Source: Synergistaceae bacterium (GTDB lineage Bacteria; Synergistota; Synergistia; Synergistales; Aminobacteriaceae). From it: DNA of 64,000 nucleotides. Both the position numbers and the translations under genes were made by a program. The notes under the pieces were generated by a model that saw nothing but the letters and a program-made list of their open reading frames with translations, searched no databases and was not told the DNA's origin. The stretch spans positions 87,209-151,208 of the forward strand of contig JAHDKT010000053.1 in the NCBI GenBank assembly GCA_018436725.1, given 5' to 3'. This document shows positions 11,440 to 19,728 of this stretch, in pieces. Each line of letters begins with the position of its first letter. The stretch's first letter is position 1.

Positions 11440-13575
11440 TCACCGGACCGGAGCCAGTGCGCTCGACCGGGAATCCTCTTCCGTTTCCACTTTGAAGCGC
11501 TCCGTCATGATCTTCAGCTCCTCCGAAGTTTCGCTGACCTCCTGGGCGCTGGTGGCGACATTTTCCATGGCGGCGGCCGTCTCTTCCATCGACGCCGCGA
11601 GATTCTGCACGTGATCGTCGGCAAGCTCCATCACGCTGGACGTCGTGTCTATCAGCGAGATTATCTTGTCCGATTTGGCGACCTCCTCGTCCGTCGTCGC
11701 GATGATCTTCCGGAGGTCGGCCACCGAACTCGCTATCGCTTTCTTGATTCGTTCGAGAGCCGTTCCCGCGACGTGGGCTATGGTTACCCCCACCTCGACT
11801 CCCTCTCGGCTCTTCTGCATGGAGGTCACTGCGGAACGCGTTCCATCCAGGATTTTGGCCACCAGCTCGGCGACCTCGCGGGCCCCTTGCTGAGATTGTT
11901 CCGCAAGCTTTCGGACCTCCTCGGCGACCACGGCGAAGCCGCGTCCCGCCTCTCCGGCACGCGCCGCCTCGATGGCCGCGTTCAGCGCGAGCAGATTCGT
12001 CTGGTCGGCGAGTCCCGTGATGGTATCGCCCACGACGCCGATCCGTTGCGAGTACGCGTCGAGCTGCGTCAGCAGTTCCTCGGTCTCCTTCACGGAACCC
12101 TTGATGTTCTCCATGTGCTCGATCGTCTTGGCGACCGTCTCTCCGCCCTCGGATGCGGCCTGCGCCATGTCCTTGGAGCTTTTATCCGCATTCGCCGCAA
12201 GGCTTTGGGCGATCTGGATGAGGCTGCTCATCTCCAGCATGACTTTGGAGGCTTCGACGGCGTTCTCCCTTCCCTTGCGCGTCTGTTCGGCGAGATGGGC
12301 GTTGCTCTCTGCGACTTCGTTGGTGGTGCTCGTGACTTCTTCCGTCGAGGCTGCCGACTCCTCGGAGAGCGCGGCGAGGTGGACGGACTTCTTCTTCAGG
12401 TTGAGGATCATCTCTCTCTGGGAAAGAACCATCTCTGCGAGCGCATCCGCCATCGTTCCCAGTTCGTCTCGGTTGACGATGCGGAAGTCCTCGCGTTCGA
12501 AAGTGAAGTCTCCGTCGCGTGCGAGCGCGGCAAGTTCGGCCACCCGTTTCATCGGGACGGTCAAGCCGCGGGTCATGAGGAAGGCGACGCCGCCGCCGAA
12601 CAGAACGGCGAAGACCGTGGCGCCGAGGATGATGAGAATGGTGGCGGCGAGGTTCTCGACGGTGCGGGCTGTTATCTCCCTCGAGTGGGTCTCGGCGGCG
12701 TGGACCACCTGGTCGGCGAGGGCGAGGATCGCCCTGCCCGATTCTATGCGTTGCCGATTGATGGCATCAAGCTCTTTCCAGTTGGCGATGATGGTTTCCA
12801 TCACGCCTTTATAGTCGTTCGCCGCCTTCTGTACGGCGTCGAGCTGGTCGAGGTTGACCTTTTGCACTGTAATGTTCTTGATTGTCTTGAGGAACGCTTC
12901 GATCTCGTCGAAACTCTTGAGCGTACTTTCGAGGCGCGCGAGGTCGCGGGTCGCCTGGCCGGCGAAATTCGAAACCCGGACATTGTTCCCGGCGTCGATG
13001 ATCTTGTTCGCGAGGGTGATCTTTTCGATGCGGTCCAAAAGCTGGTCTTTATCCCGCTCCCCGGCGATGGCCGCCCGGATGGCCGTGTTCTGCGAAGCGA
13101 GGTAGGCTTCGGCGTTTTCCATGAAGCTGCGGGCTCTTTGATTGCCGTCGGTGCGGGCCTTCTGTATCGCCTCGACCGACGCCTCGGTTCTGTCGATCAG
13201 GCCGACGTACTCTTCGAGCAGAACCGACGCCTTGGCTGCGCCCTCGCGGAGCGTAGCGAGCGTGGGGTACTTCGCGGCGAGTTCCGCCGCGCTTCCGACG
13301 GTTTTTTTCGCTTCCTCCGCCGCTTTTCTGCCGGCGTCGAGGTACGATCTTTCGTAGGAGAAATTATACCCTCGAACTTCATACATCATGTCCTGAATGG
13401 TTTTCTGCACATCGGTCGCGATGACAAGCTGCGGTACGTACCGCTCCGCAAGCGCTCGGGCTTCTTCCTGCACAGTGTTCATGTTCATCCAACCGAGTCC
13501 GCCGACGCCTGCGAAGATGAGCAGCAGGACTCCGAATGCGAGGGAGAGTTTTGCGCCGATCTTCATGTTTCGCAT
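11440..13575 (-). CDS. Methyl-accepting chemotaxis protein with four-helix-bundle sensor
   Basis: The 711-residue receptor starts [15 protein letters not shown] with AAGGAGG upstream; an in-frame upstream extension has no ribosome site. Order: TM1 (about 8-30), a helical periplasmic region (about 35-310) like the MCP 4HB family, TM2 (about 312-336), HAMP, and a long cytoplasmic hairpin. The hairpin tip has [18 protein letters not shown] followed by [17 protein letters not shown], the CheA/CheW contact site. No C-terminal CheR pentapeptide is visible. It precedes the STAS gene in a probable operon and shares its last 25 residues in style with the receptor at 47.5-49.6 kb. Confidence 0.95.
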   Translation of the reverse strand: MRNMKIGAKLSLAFGVLLLIFAGVGGLGWMNMNTVQEEARALAERYVPQLVIATDVQKTIQDMMYEVRGYNFSYERSYLDAGRKAAEEAKKTVGSAAELAAKYPTLATLREGAAKASVLLEEYVGLIDRTEASVEAIQKARTDGNQRARSFMENAEAYLASQNTAIRAAIAGERDKDQLLDRIEKITLANKIIDAGNNVRVSNFAGQATRDLARLESTLKSFDEIEAFLKTIKNITVQKVNLDQLDAVQKAANDYKGVMETIIANWKELDAINRQRIESGRAILALADQVVHAAETHSREITARTVENLAATILIILGATVFAVLFGGGVAFLMTRGLTVPMKRVAELAALARDGDFTFEREDFRIVNRDELGTMADALAEMVLSQREMILNLKKKSVHLAALSEESAASTEEVTSTTNEVAESNAHLAEQTRKGRENAVEASKVMLEMSSLIQIAQSLAANADKSSKDMAQAASEGGETVAKTIEHMENIKGSVKETEELLTQLDAYSQRIGVVGDTITGLADQTNLLALNAAIEAARAGEAGRGFAVVAEEVRKLAEQSQQGAREVAELVAKILDGTRSAVTSMQKSREGVEVGVTIAHVAGTALERIKKAIASSVADLRKIIATTDEEVAKSDKIISLIDTTSSVMELADDHVQNLAASMEETAAAMENVATSAQEVSETSEELKIMTERFKVETEEDSRSSALAPVR

Positions 13576-14054
13576 GCTGTGATCCTCCTTGTTTTTTAAT
13601 AACCGGCCCCGGAAAGCAGTCGGGACCGGGTTTGTGCGCGGCGCCGATGATTTTTCAGGGTACACGGAACGTGTGTGCATCAAAACGGCTGTACCATCAT
13701 GCATTATATATTTCTGACTTGAGATTATACGATACCGGAAGCCTCCTCGCAATGTTTGAAACAAATTTTTCTACGAAGAGCATTCTTCGGCCGTATGCTT
13801 TCTCTCGGGAAAATAATAATACGTGAGTGCTCTTGTGCGCTTTGTTGTATCTGATAATGAAAAGAAATGATCAGAATTACGCTTTTGGGAAATAGCCTAT
13901 TCTATGTTGATATGGCGCATGCTGCATCGGCGAACCGGAGGTGAAAAACGGAAGTTTGTTACGATCGCGCACAACATATCCGGGGGACCGGGAGGCAGTA
14001 ACGCTCCGCGTGTCTCCACCGAACATATGACGGCCTCTCTTCGCGGACTGCGTA
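13576..14054. other. Long intergenic region upstream of the chemoreceptor
   Basis: About 480 bp with no convincing gene. It is AT-richer than its surroundings between about 13680 and 13870 and holds the chemoreceptor promoter. A GC-rich hairpin (about 13602-13630) sits in the predicted leader of the chemoreceptor mRNA. No terminator was found for the oxidoreductase gene that ends at 14055. Confidence 0.5.
13724..13752 (-). promoter_or_regulatory. Sigma-70 type promoter for the chemoreceptor
   Basis: On the minus strand TTGCGA (13752-13747) is followed after 17 bp by a perfect TATAAT (13729-13724). It lies about 150 bp upstream of the receptor ATG. No sigma-28-type (GCCGATAA) flagellar promoter was seen here. 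Confidence 0.55.
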
Positions 14055-15794
14055 TCAGCCGTCGATCCCCGCTTCCTTGAGATAGAGGCGAATTCGTTCC
14101 GCAAGCCGCTCTCTGTCCAACATGCCCGTGCTCGTCTGCACCGAGTACATCTTTTCAGGTACCACGAGGGCGGCGGGGTCGAATCCGCACGATTTTTTCC
14201 ACTCGTACTTCCGCAGCAGCGCTTTCGCCGCGAGTTCGTGCAGCTTCGCGGCGTCCCGGCGCGCGCCGAGGGCGTCCAGTCCCTGGAGGATGATCTCCTC
14301 GTCGTAGACGCCGCGCGCGAAGAGGCAGATCACCAGCGAGTTGAGCACCATGCGCCAGCGCGCCTCCTTCACCTGAGCGCGTACCTGCTCCTCCAGGGGT
14401 TTGGACGCGTTGAGCAGATTCTGGTCGATGGAGTAGCCGTTATCGTCGAGATGGGAGTGGCGCACGCCCAGGAGACAGGTGACCGCGAAATTCTCTCCCG
14501 TCATGTAGCCGCCGGGCTCCACGCCGCCGTACTGGATGGCCCACTCGAGCCCTCCGCGCTTCTTCGCGCAGAACGCGCACCCTTTTTCAAGATCGCGGTA
14601 GAACTCGTTCTCCCCCTTCGCCATCCGTTCGAGCACTTCGAGATATGCGGCGCAGTCTCCGAAGGAGAGCGAAACACCACCCGTGTCTTCGAGCGAGAGG
14701 ACGCCGTGGAGGAAGGATTCCGTGGCCCATGCGAGGGTGCAGCCGAGCGATATCGCGTCCCACCCCTGCTTCTCGGTGAAGAGGAGCAGTTTGAGAATGT
14801 CCTCGGGGGAGGAGAGGCTGAGCATGCTCCCCATCGCGTAGATCAGTTCGTAGTCGTACGAGACGCGGTTCGTACTGTAGTGGTAAGGGGCGAACTCCTC
14901 GCGCAGCTCGGCCATATGGATGCAGCCGCACTGGCAGTGGGCGCAAGCGGTGTGCTGGACGAGGAAGTCCTTCGCGAAGCGCTCTCCGGAGATCGCCACC
15001 GAGCCCTCGAAGTTTCCCTGCGAGAAGTTGCGCGTCGGAAGCCCCCTGATGAGCGAGAGCGGCCGGACGTTGGCGGGGGTACCGAGGTCGTGGTATTTCT
15101 TCATCTCCTTCGACTTGACCACCCGGTCGTAGAGAATGTCGTACACGGCCTTGAACTCCTTCGGGCGGGCGAGCGGAAGCGTTCTCGTTCCGCTGACGAC
15201 GATCGCCTTGAGGTTCTTGCTCCCGAGGACCGCGCCCAACCCGAGTCTGCCGAAGTGGCGCGAGCCGTCCACCGTCGCGCACGCCATTGAGGAGAGCCGC
15301 TCTCCTGCGGGGCCGATGCGGAGGATGGAGACCTTCCGTCCGCTCTTTCCCTCCGCCTCTCGCAGAATACGCTCGGTGGCCGCTGCGGACTGTCTCCGAA
15401 ATGTCGACGCGGACTTGAGCGCGGCGGTGTCGTTCTCGATGACGAGGTAGGAGAGCTTTTCCGCCCTGCCGGTGATCACGAGCGCGTGGATACCCGCTTC
15501 GTGCAGCGACATCGCCATACGTCCTCCCGCGTGCGACTCGCCGAGTTCGCCGGAAAGAGGAGATTTGAACATCGCTACGGTCTTCGTCGCCACGGGAAAG
15601 AGCGAGCTGAACGGGCCGATCGCGAAGATGACCGGACTCTCCGGGGAGAGAGGGTCGCCCTGCGGGTCGCCGTGTCGGAAGAGCAGCTCCGTAGCGACGG
15701 CGGTTCCCCCCAAAAACTCGCCGAAGAGTTCAGGGTCGTTGAGTACCAGATGCGTTCCCGTCGTCAGGTCGACGTGCAGAATGGCGCCGTTCAT
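14055..15794 (-). CDS. Aldehyde:ferredoxin oxidoreductase family protein (tungsten/molybdopterin enzyme)
   Basis: The 579-residue protein has the AOR N-terminal domain (MNGAILHVDLTTG, LGGTAVATELL) and AGGRMAMSLHEAG of the pterin-binding region. The 4Fe-4S ligands are C-x2-C-x3-C in CAHCQCGC, with a fourth Cys near the C-terminus in SLVICLFARG. AORs oxidise aldehydes to carboxylates with ferredoxin as acceptor, and the metal is commonly tungsten. The ATG overlaps the stop of the upstream ferredoxin gene as ATGA, so the two are translationally coupled as a two-subunit enzyme. It is clearly diverged from the second AOR at 19.7-21.5 kb. The substrate is unknown; in amino-acid fermenters such enzymes often handle aldehydes from transamination and decarboxylation. 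Confidence 0.9.
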   Translation of the reverse strand: MNGAILHVDLTTGTHLVLNDPELFGEFLGGTAVATELLFRHGDPQGDPLSPESPVIFAIGPFSSLFPVATKTVAMFKSPLSGELGESHAGGRMAMSLHEAGIHALVITGRAEKLSYLVIENDTAALKSASTFRRQSAAATERILREAEGKSGRKVSILRIGPAGERLSSMACATVDGSRHFGRLGLGAVLGSKNLKAIVVSGTRTLPLARPKEFKAVYDILYDRVVKSKEMKKYHDLGTPANVRPLSLIRGLPTRNFSQGNFEGSVAISGERFAKDFLVQHTACAHCQCGCIHMAELREEFAPYHYSTNRVSYDYELIYAMGSMLSLSSPEDILKLLLFTEKQGWDAISLGCTLAWATESFLHGVLSLEDTGGVSLSFGDCAAYLEVLERMAKGENEFYRDLEKGCAFCAKKRGGLEWAIQYGGVEPGGYMTGENFAVTCLLGVRHSHLDDNGYSIDQNLLNASKPLEEQVRAQVKEARWRMVLNSLVICLFARGVYDEEIILQGLDALGARRDAAKLHELAAKALLRKYEWKKSCGFDPAALVVPEKMYSVQTSTGMLDRERLAERIRLYLKEAGIDG

Positions 15795-16219
15795 CTCTGA
15801 CCACACTCCTTTTCTTTCTCGCAGAGCGCGAGGACGCTGTTGGGGCAGTATTTGACGCACTGCCCGCAGTGGATGCAGGGGAGCGGGCGCTTTTCATCCT
15901 CGTCCCACTGGAGGGCGCCGATCGCGCACGCCTTGACGCACGCCATGCAGGAGATGCAGAGTTCTTTTTTCAGGCGTACTCCGCCGCCGGGCGCTGTCGT
16001 CAGCGCTCCCGTCGGACAGGCCGCGGCGCAGTCGGGCTCCTCGCACCGTGCGCAGACGCGGATGGAGAACGCGCCCTCCACGCCCGTGTAGGCCTTGATA
16101 CGCAGCGCCGCTTTGCCGCTGCCCGCGGCGTTCTTGACCATCCGGCTGCACGCGTACATGCAGCTGAAGCAGCCGATGCACTGGTCGCGATTGACGACCC
16201 GAAGTAACTTTACTGACAT
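15791..16219 (-). CDS. Multi-cluster 4Fe-4S ferredoxin-like electron-transfer subunit
   Basis: The 142-residue protein has four Cys motifs: CIGCFSCMYAC, CARCEEPDCAAACPTGAL, CISCMACVKACAIGAL and CIHCGQCVKYCP. This is the DMSO-reductase B-type/HycB layout with up to four 4Fe-4S clusters. The ATG at 16219 follows an AGAGGTG site. It is coupled to the AOR gene by a 4-bp overlap and is likely its dedicated electron-carrying subunit. Confidence 0.9.
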   Translation of the reverse strand: MSVKLLRVVNRDQCIGCFSCMYACSRMVKNAAGSGKAALRIKAYTGVEGAFSIRVCARCEEPDCAAACPTGALTTAPGGGVRLKKELCISCMACVKACAIGALQWDEDEKRPLPCIHCGQCVKYCPNSVLALCEKEKECGQR

Positions 16220-16283
16220 GTTTTTTTCACCTCTCTCTTTTTTTCTCTCCGCAATAATCCCCTGTCTTTTTCTCCCTGTCAAC

Positions 16284-16292
16284 TGCTACAAT
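16284..16292 (+). promoter_or_regulatory. Extended -10 promoter element for the small secreted protein
   Basis: TGC precedes TACAAT about 60 bp upstream of the ATG at 16353. No strong -35 box was seen. Confidence 0.4.
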
Positions 16293-16352
16293 AAGAGCGC
16301 GTCAAGAGATGAGAATTCCAGTTCTATTGTCAATTCTCAGGAGGTGAGAGAG

Positions 16353-16682
16353 ATGAGAAAACTGCTTGTGGTATTCCTTCTTGCCTGCGCGATAACCGGG
16401 AGCGCCTTGGCGGCGCCGGTTCCCGCTGTATGGAAAGGCGATCTCCGGCCCGTCGTCGAAAGGGACGGCGTCGCCTATTCGGTGTATGCGGACAGGACGC
16501 GCCTTGTGGACGACTGCGTTCCCGGCGCGGAACAGGTTCTCGAAACGTATGTGCACCTGGTGATCGAATCGCAGAATCTGGTGGAGATTCAGCAGTGGAA
16601 CATCAGGCGCGACGGAAGCGAGTACAGGGTTCAGGACATGTACGACTACGCGCTGGATACCTTCGGCATGGTGGATCAGTGA
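16353..16682 (+). CDS. Small secreted protein of unknown function ending at an in-frame UGA
   Basis: The gene has an excellent ribosome site (AGGAGGTG) and an N-terminal signal sequence ending in ALAA. The 109 residues up to the TGA at 16680 match no family I recognise. The same frame stays open after this TGA for 34 more codons, to a second TGA at 16785-16787. That extension has the strong G/C third-position bias of real genes here and reads as a helical C-terminus (EEDTYQREVIGAAMKILAER). The protein is therefore either interrupted by a nonsense mutation, read through, or decoded with selenocysteine. The predicted full product is 144 residues. Confidence 0.7.
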   Translation: MRKLLVVFLLACAITGSALAAPVPAVWKGDLRPVVERDGVAYSVYADRTRLVDDCVPGAEQVLETYVHLVIESQNLVEIQQWNIRRDGSEYRVQDMYDYALDTFGMVDQ

Positions 16683-16698
16683 ATCATCCTGCCAGAAT

Positions 16699-16715
16699 GG
16701 GCCTCGTGGAGGTCC
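16699..16715 (+). other. Hairpin just after the in-frame UGA (bacterial SECIS-like geometry)
   Basis: GGGCCTC (16699-16705) and GAGGTCC (16709-16715) form a 7-bp stem with one G-U pair and a GTG loop. The loop starts 24 bases after the UGA and its first base is G, which fits the usual spacing and loop rule for bacterial selenocysteine insertion elements. Short GC stems are frequent in such DNA, so this is suggestive only. Confidence 0.3.
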
Positions 16716-16836
16716 GCGGAGGAGGATACGTACCAGCGGGAGGTCATCGGAGCGGCCATGAAGATTTTGGCGGAGCGCGGCAAGTGATCCTCGCTTCGCT
16801 CGTGCGTTTCAATATACTGTGAAGGGAGCTGGTTTT

Positions 16837-17406
16837 GTGGAGAAGGAGAAGCTGTTTCGTCGTATGCTCGACGTCATCGAGGGGGATATCGTTCCGCTGA
16901 CGGCCCGGGGAGTGAGCATCGGATGCAAGGTGTTCGGCGCGGCGGTGCTGCGGAGGGACGACCTCTCGCTGGTGGTCGCCGGAACGAACCACGAGGCCTT
17001 CTCGCCGCTGTGGCACGGAGAGGTGTACACCATCAAGCTCTTCTACGAGCTTCAGGGGCATCCGGACCCGTCGGAGTGTCTCTTCCTCTCGACGCACGAA
17101 CCGTGCTCCATGTGCATATCGGCGCTCTCGTGGGCGGGCTTCAAGGACATCTACTACTTCTTCGGTTACGAACAGACGCAGGACGACTTCAACATCCCGC
17201 ACGACCTGCGGATGTTGCGCGAGGTCTTCGGCTGCGCCGCGCCGACCAAGGAGAACATCTACTACAGCAGTCGGTCGCTGATGGACATGGCGGAGGGGCT
17301 GGAAGATCCGGTGAAGGCCAAAGCCAGAATCGCCGGGATCAAGGAGACGTACGCGGGACTGTCCGCCGTCTACCAGGCGGGCGAGAAGAAGATGGTGCTC
17401 AAGTAG
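16837..17406 (+). CDS. Cytidine/deoxycytidylate deaminase-fold nucleoside deaminase
   Basis: The 189-residue protein has the zinc-binding signature of the deaminase family: HGE (ligand His plus catalytic Glu, in LWHGEVYTIK) and PCSMC (two Cys ligands). Such enzymes hydrolyse an amino group from cytosine, guanine or a modified base. The GTG at 16837 is preferred because AAGGGA lies 9 bp upstream; another in-frame GTG at 16819 lacks a site. It is longer than guanine deaminase or TadA, with a C-terminal extension of about 60 residues after the core. The exact substrate is not evident. Confidence 0.8.
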   Translation: MEKEKLFRRMLDVIEGDIVPLTARGVSIGCKVFGAAVLRRDDLSLVVAGTNHEAFSPLWHGEVYTIKLFYELQGHPDPSECLFLSTHEPCSMCISALSWAGFKDIYYFFGYEQTQDDFNIPHDLRMLREVFGCAAPTKENIYYSSRSLMDMAEGLEDPVKAKARIAGIKETYAGLSAVYQAGEKKMVLK

Positions 17407-17412
17407 CGCGAG

Positions 17413-17449
17413 AAAACCCCCCTGCGCCGCGAAGATGCAGGGGGGTTTT
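17413..17449. terminator. Bidirectional intrinsic terminator
   Basis: AAAACCCCCCTGC and GCAGGGGGGTTTT form a 13-bp stem around an 11-base loop, with T-runs usable on both strands. It separates the deaminase gene (+) from the S9 peptidase gene (-). Confidence 0.9.
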
Positions 17450-17475
17450 GTGTTCGGGTCGCGGAGTTGCCTCCG

Positions 17476-19419
17476 CTATTCTTCCGCCTTCAGGAAGCGG
17501 TCGAACCACTCCGTCATCCTGCGCAGTCGGGTGAGTCTGGGGCGGGGCCGTCCGCTCCGGCTGAGTTCGTGGTTCTCCCCCTTGAAGACGCAGATGTTCG
17601 TCTCCACGCCGTGAAGCTTCAGCGCCGTGAACATCTGGAGCCCCTGGGTGAGTTCGCAGCGGTGGTCCTCCTCGGAGTGGATGAAGAGCGTCGGGGTCTT
17701 CGCTCTGTCGGCATACTTCAATGGAGAGTGGAACCAGAGCTTTTCATGGTCGCTCCAGATGTCGGCGCCCTGCTGGTCGGGAACGAAGTAGTAGCCGATG
17801 TCGGAGATTCCCATCTTGGAGATCCAGTTGCTGATGCTCCGTTGCGAGGCGGCGGCCTTGAAGCGGTCGGTGTGCCCGATGATCCAGTTCGTCATGTACC
17901 CTCCGTAGGAGCCTCCGGTGACGCCGAGGCGTTCCTTGTCGACGAAGGGAAGGTTGTCCACGATCCAGTCGGTGAAGAGCATCAGGTCGTCGTAGTCCAC
18001 CGTGCCGTACTTCCCCCGGATGTCGTCGAAGGGGTTCCCTTTACCGTCGCTGCCGCGCGGGTTGCAGAAGAAGACCACGTACCCTTTCGCGGCCCAGTAC
18101 TGCATCTCGTGGAAGAAGACGTCGCCGTAGGCGAACTTCGGACCGCCGTGGATATTCAGTATGGCGGGGTACTTCTTCCCCTCCTCGAAAGCGACCGGCT
18201 TCATGTACCAGCCGTCGAGGGGTTCGCCCGTCCCGTTGTCGACCGTCACGTGCTGCGGCGCGGAAAGCTCGCATTCTTCCACGACCCAGTCGTTGAAGTG
18301 CGTGAGCTGTATTTCGCGCTCCCTGTCCACCAGGTAGAGTTCCTGAAGCCGCATCCCCTTCATCCCGACCACGGCGGCTTTGCCGCCCGAAACCCTCCAG
18401 TCGTCGACGCTGAAAAGGTCCTTCGTGATCTGCTCCATAGCGCCTGAGGCGGTGACGGCGTGCAGATGCGAGCGGTAGTTGTCCGTCGAGACGAACCAGG
18501 CCGCCGGGCCGTCCGTGAAGAAGGCGAGGTTCAGGTCGGTCGATCCGTAGCGGCAGTCGCTCCCCACGGAGTTGCGGAGCCCGCGGTCGAGTTCCGGGGT
18601 GAAGCAGAGGGGTTTTCCGTCCTCGACGAAGTAGAACTTCACGTTCTCGTTCACTCCGTACTTCGTATAGTCGCTTCCGGTGACGACGACCTTGTCTTCA
18701 AGCCACCCCGCCCACTTGCAGGTGAAATCGGTTCCGGGAAGGAGCGTGACCGCCGCGCCGCTCTTCCGGTCGATCTCGAGCAGCGTGCTGAACTGCCCCT
18801 TGACGTCCTTGAAGACAGCCCCCCAGACGAGCGCCTTGTCTCCGCCCGGGGAGAGGGTGTAGTTCTCGGCGTCCATGTTCTCGGGGGTGAGGCGCTTCTC
18901 CTCGCCCTCGGGCGTGTAGAGGCAGAGCGATTTTTTCTTCTGCGCCGTGAACCCCTTGCCGTTGGAGCAGAAGGGGACCTGGTCGAAGAACATCATCTCC
19001 GCGTCGTACGGGTTGTCGAAGGACGGCTCGAAGACGCCGAGCGCCAAAAGCGATCCGTCGGAGAGCACGGAGAGCGAAGAGAGCGTCCGTTTGACGCTCC
19101 GGAGAAATACGGCCTCGCCTCCGCCGATGTCGAGCGCGTAGAGCGCCGTCTCCGTCTTGGGAGCGTCGTTGCGGCCGCTGGCGAAGACGAGCGTACGGCT
19201 GTCGTCCTTCCACGCGAAGAACTTCTCCTTGCCGGAGGCGGTGAGCTGACGGAGACTTCCGGTGAGGAGGTCGTACATCCAGATGTTCGAGATGTAGGCG
19301 TTGTTTTCGTAGTCGCCCTTGTGGAGGAGGAAGCAGATTTTCGTGCCGTCGGGAGAGAACGTGGGTGCGGAAAGAAAGTGGTACCGGAGCAGATCGGTAA
19401 GGTCAACGGTTCTTTTCAA
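17476..19419 (-). CDS. S9-family (prolyl oligopeptidase-like) serine peptidase
   Basis: The protein has an N-terminal beta-propeller of about 370 residues (repeated FSPDGTKICFLLHK-type strands) and a C-terminal alpha/beta-hydrolase domain. The catalytic Ser is in GGSYGGYMTNW (near residue 500), with an Asp in HSEEDHRCE and a His in GENHELSRSG. NIHGGPKFAYGD supplies the oxyanion region. It fits acylaminoacyl/dipeptidyl peptidases that trim short peptides in the cytoplasm; no signal peptide is seen. The best start is TTG at 19419 (647 residues), preceded by AAAGGGGA; longer readings run into unlikely Arg-rich sequence. Confidence 0.88.
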   Translation of the reverse strand: MKRTVDLTDLLRYHFLSAPTFSPDGTKICFLLHKGDYENNAYISNIWMYDLLTGSLRQLTASGKEKFFAWKDDSRTLVFASGRNDAPKTETALYALDIGGGEAVFLRSVKRTLSSLSVLSDGSLLALGVFEPSFDNPYDAEMMFFDQVPFCSNGKGFTAQKKKSLCLYTPEGEEKRLTPENMDAENYTLSPGGDKALVWGAVFKDVKGQFSTLLEIDRKSGAAVTLLPGTDFTCKWAGWLEDKVVVTGSDYTKYGVNENVKFYFVEDGKPLCFTPELDRGLRNSVGSDCRYGSTDLNLAFFTDGPAAWFVSTDNYRSHLHAVTASGAMEQITKDLFSVDDWRVSGGKAAVVGMKGMRLQELYLVDREREIQLTHFNDWVVEECELSAPQHVTVDNGTGEPLDGWYMKPVAFEEGKKYPAILNIHGGPKFAYGDVFFHEMQYWAAKGYVVFFCNPRGSDGKGNPFDDIRGKYGTVDYDDLMLFTDWIVDNLPFVDKERLGVTGGSYGGYMTNWIIGHTDRFKAAASQRSISNWISKMGISDIGYYFVPDQQGADIWSDHEKLWFHSPLKYADRAKTPTLFIHSEEDHRCELTQGLQMFTALKLHGVETNICVFKGENHELSRSGRPRPRLTRLRRMTEWFDRFLKAEE

Positions 19420-19451
19420 TTTTTGAATCCCCTTTACCTGAAAGTTTGCGG

Positions 19452-19724
19452 CTATCCTCCGCCGATGACGGGAAAAACGGCGACCGTATCTCCGTCCTTG
19501 ACCGGGGTGAGCGGGCCGCCCGTGTGGGCGATGTGCTTGCCGTTCACCAGGAGGATGACGCGGTCGGATATCCTGTCCTGTTCGAAGACTTCGGCCTCGA
19601 ACTCCGGGCCGTAGCGATCGCAAAGGAGACGGAGGAGCCCCTCCATGGTCGAGGCTCCCTCCGCCGTTGTCTCCTTCTCGTTCGTGTAGTCCCGAATAGT
19701 CGCGAAGAACAGTACTTTGATCAT
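19452..19724 (-). CDS. MoaD/ThiS-family ubiquitin-like sulfur carrier
   Basis: The 90-residue protein has the MoaD fold pattern (MIKVLFFATIRDYT at the start, VKDGDTVAVFPVIGGG at the end). The C-terminal Gly-Gly is the residue pair adenylated and thiocarboxylated during pterin dithiolene synthesis. It starts 4 bp after the stop of the second AOR gene and is surely co-transcribed with it. AOR-linked MoaD paralogs are thought to serve tungstopterin synthesis. The ThiF/MoeB-like enzyme encoded divergently at 21.8 kb is a candidate activating partner. Confidence 0.88.
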   Translation of the reverse strand: MIKVLFFATIRDYTNEKETTAEGASTMEGLLRLLCDRYGPEFEAEVFEQDRISDRVILLVNGKHIAHTGGPLTPVKDGDTVAVFPVIGGG

Positions 19725-19728
19725 GCGG

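Noticed and set aside
13602..13630. GC-rich hairpin in the chemoreceptor leader as a terminator or riboswitch
   Set aside because: No T-tract follows on the coding strand and no second structure accompanies it.
13877..14104. 75-codon minus-strand frame overlapping the end of the first AOR gene
   Set aside because: No ribosome site, unusual composition and overlap with a certain gene.
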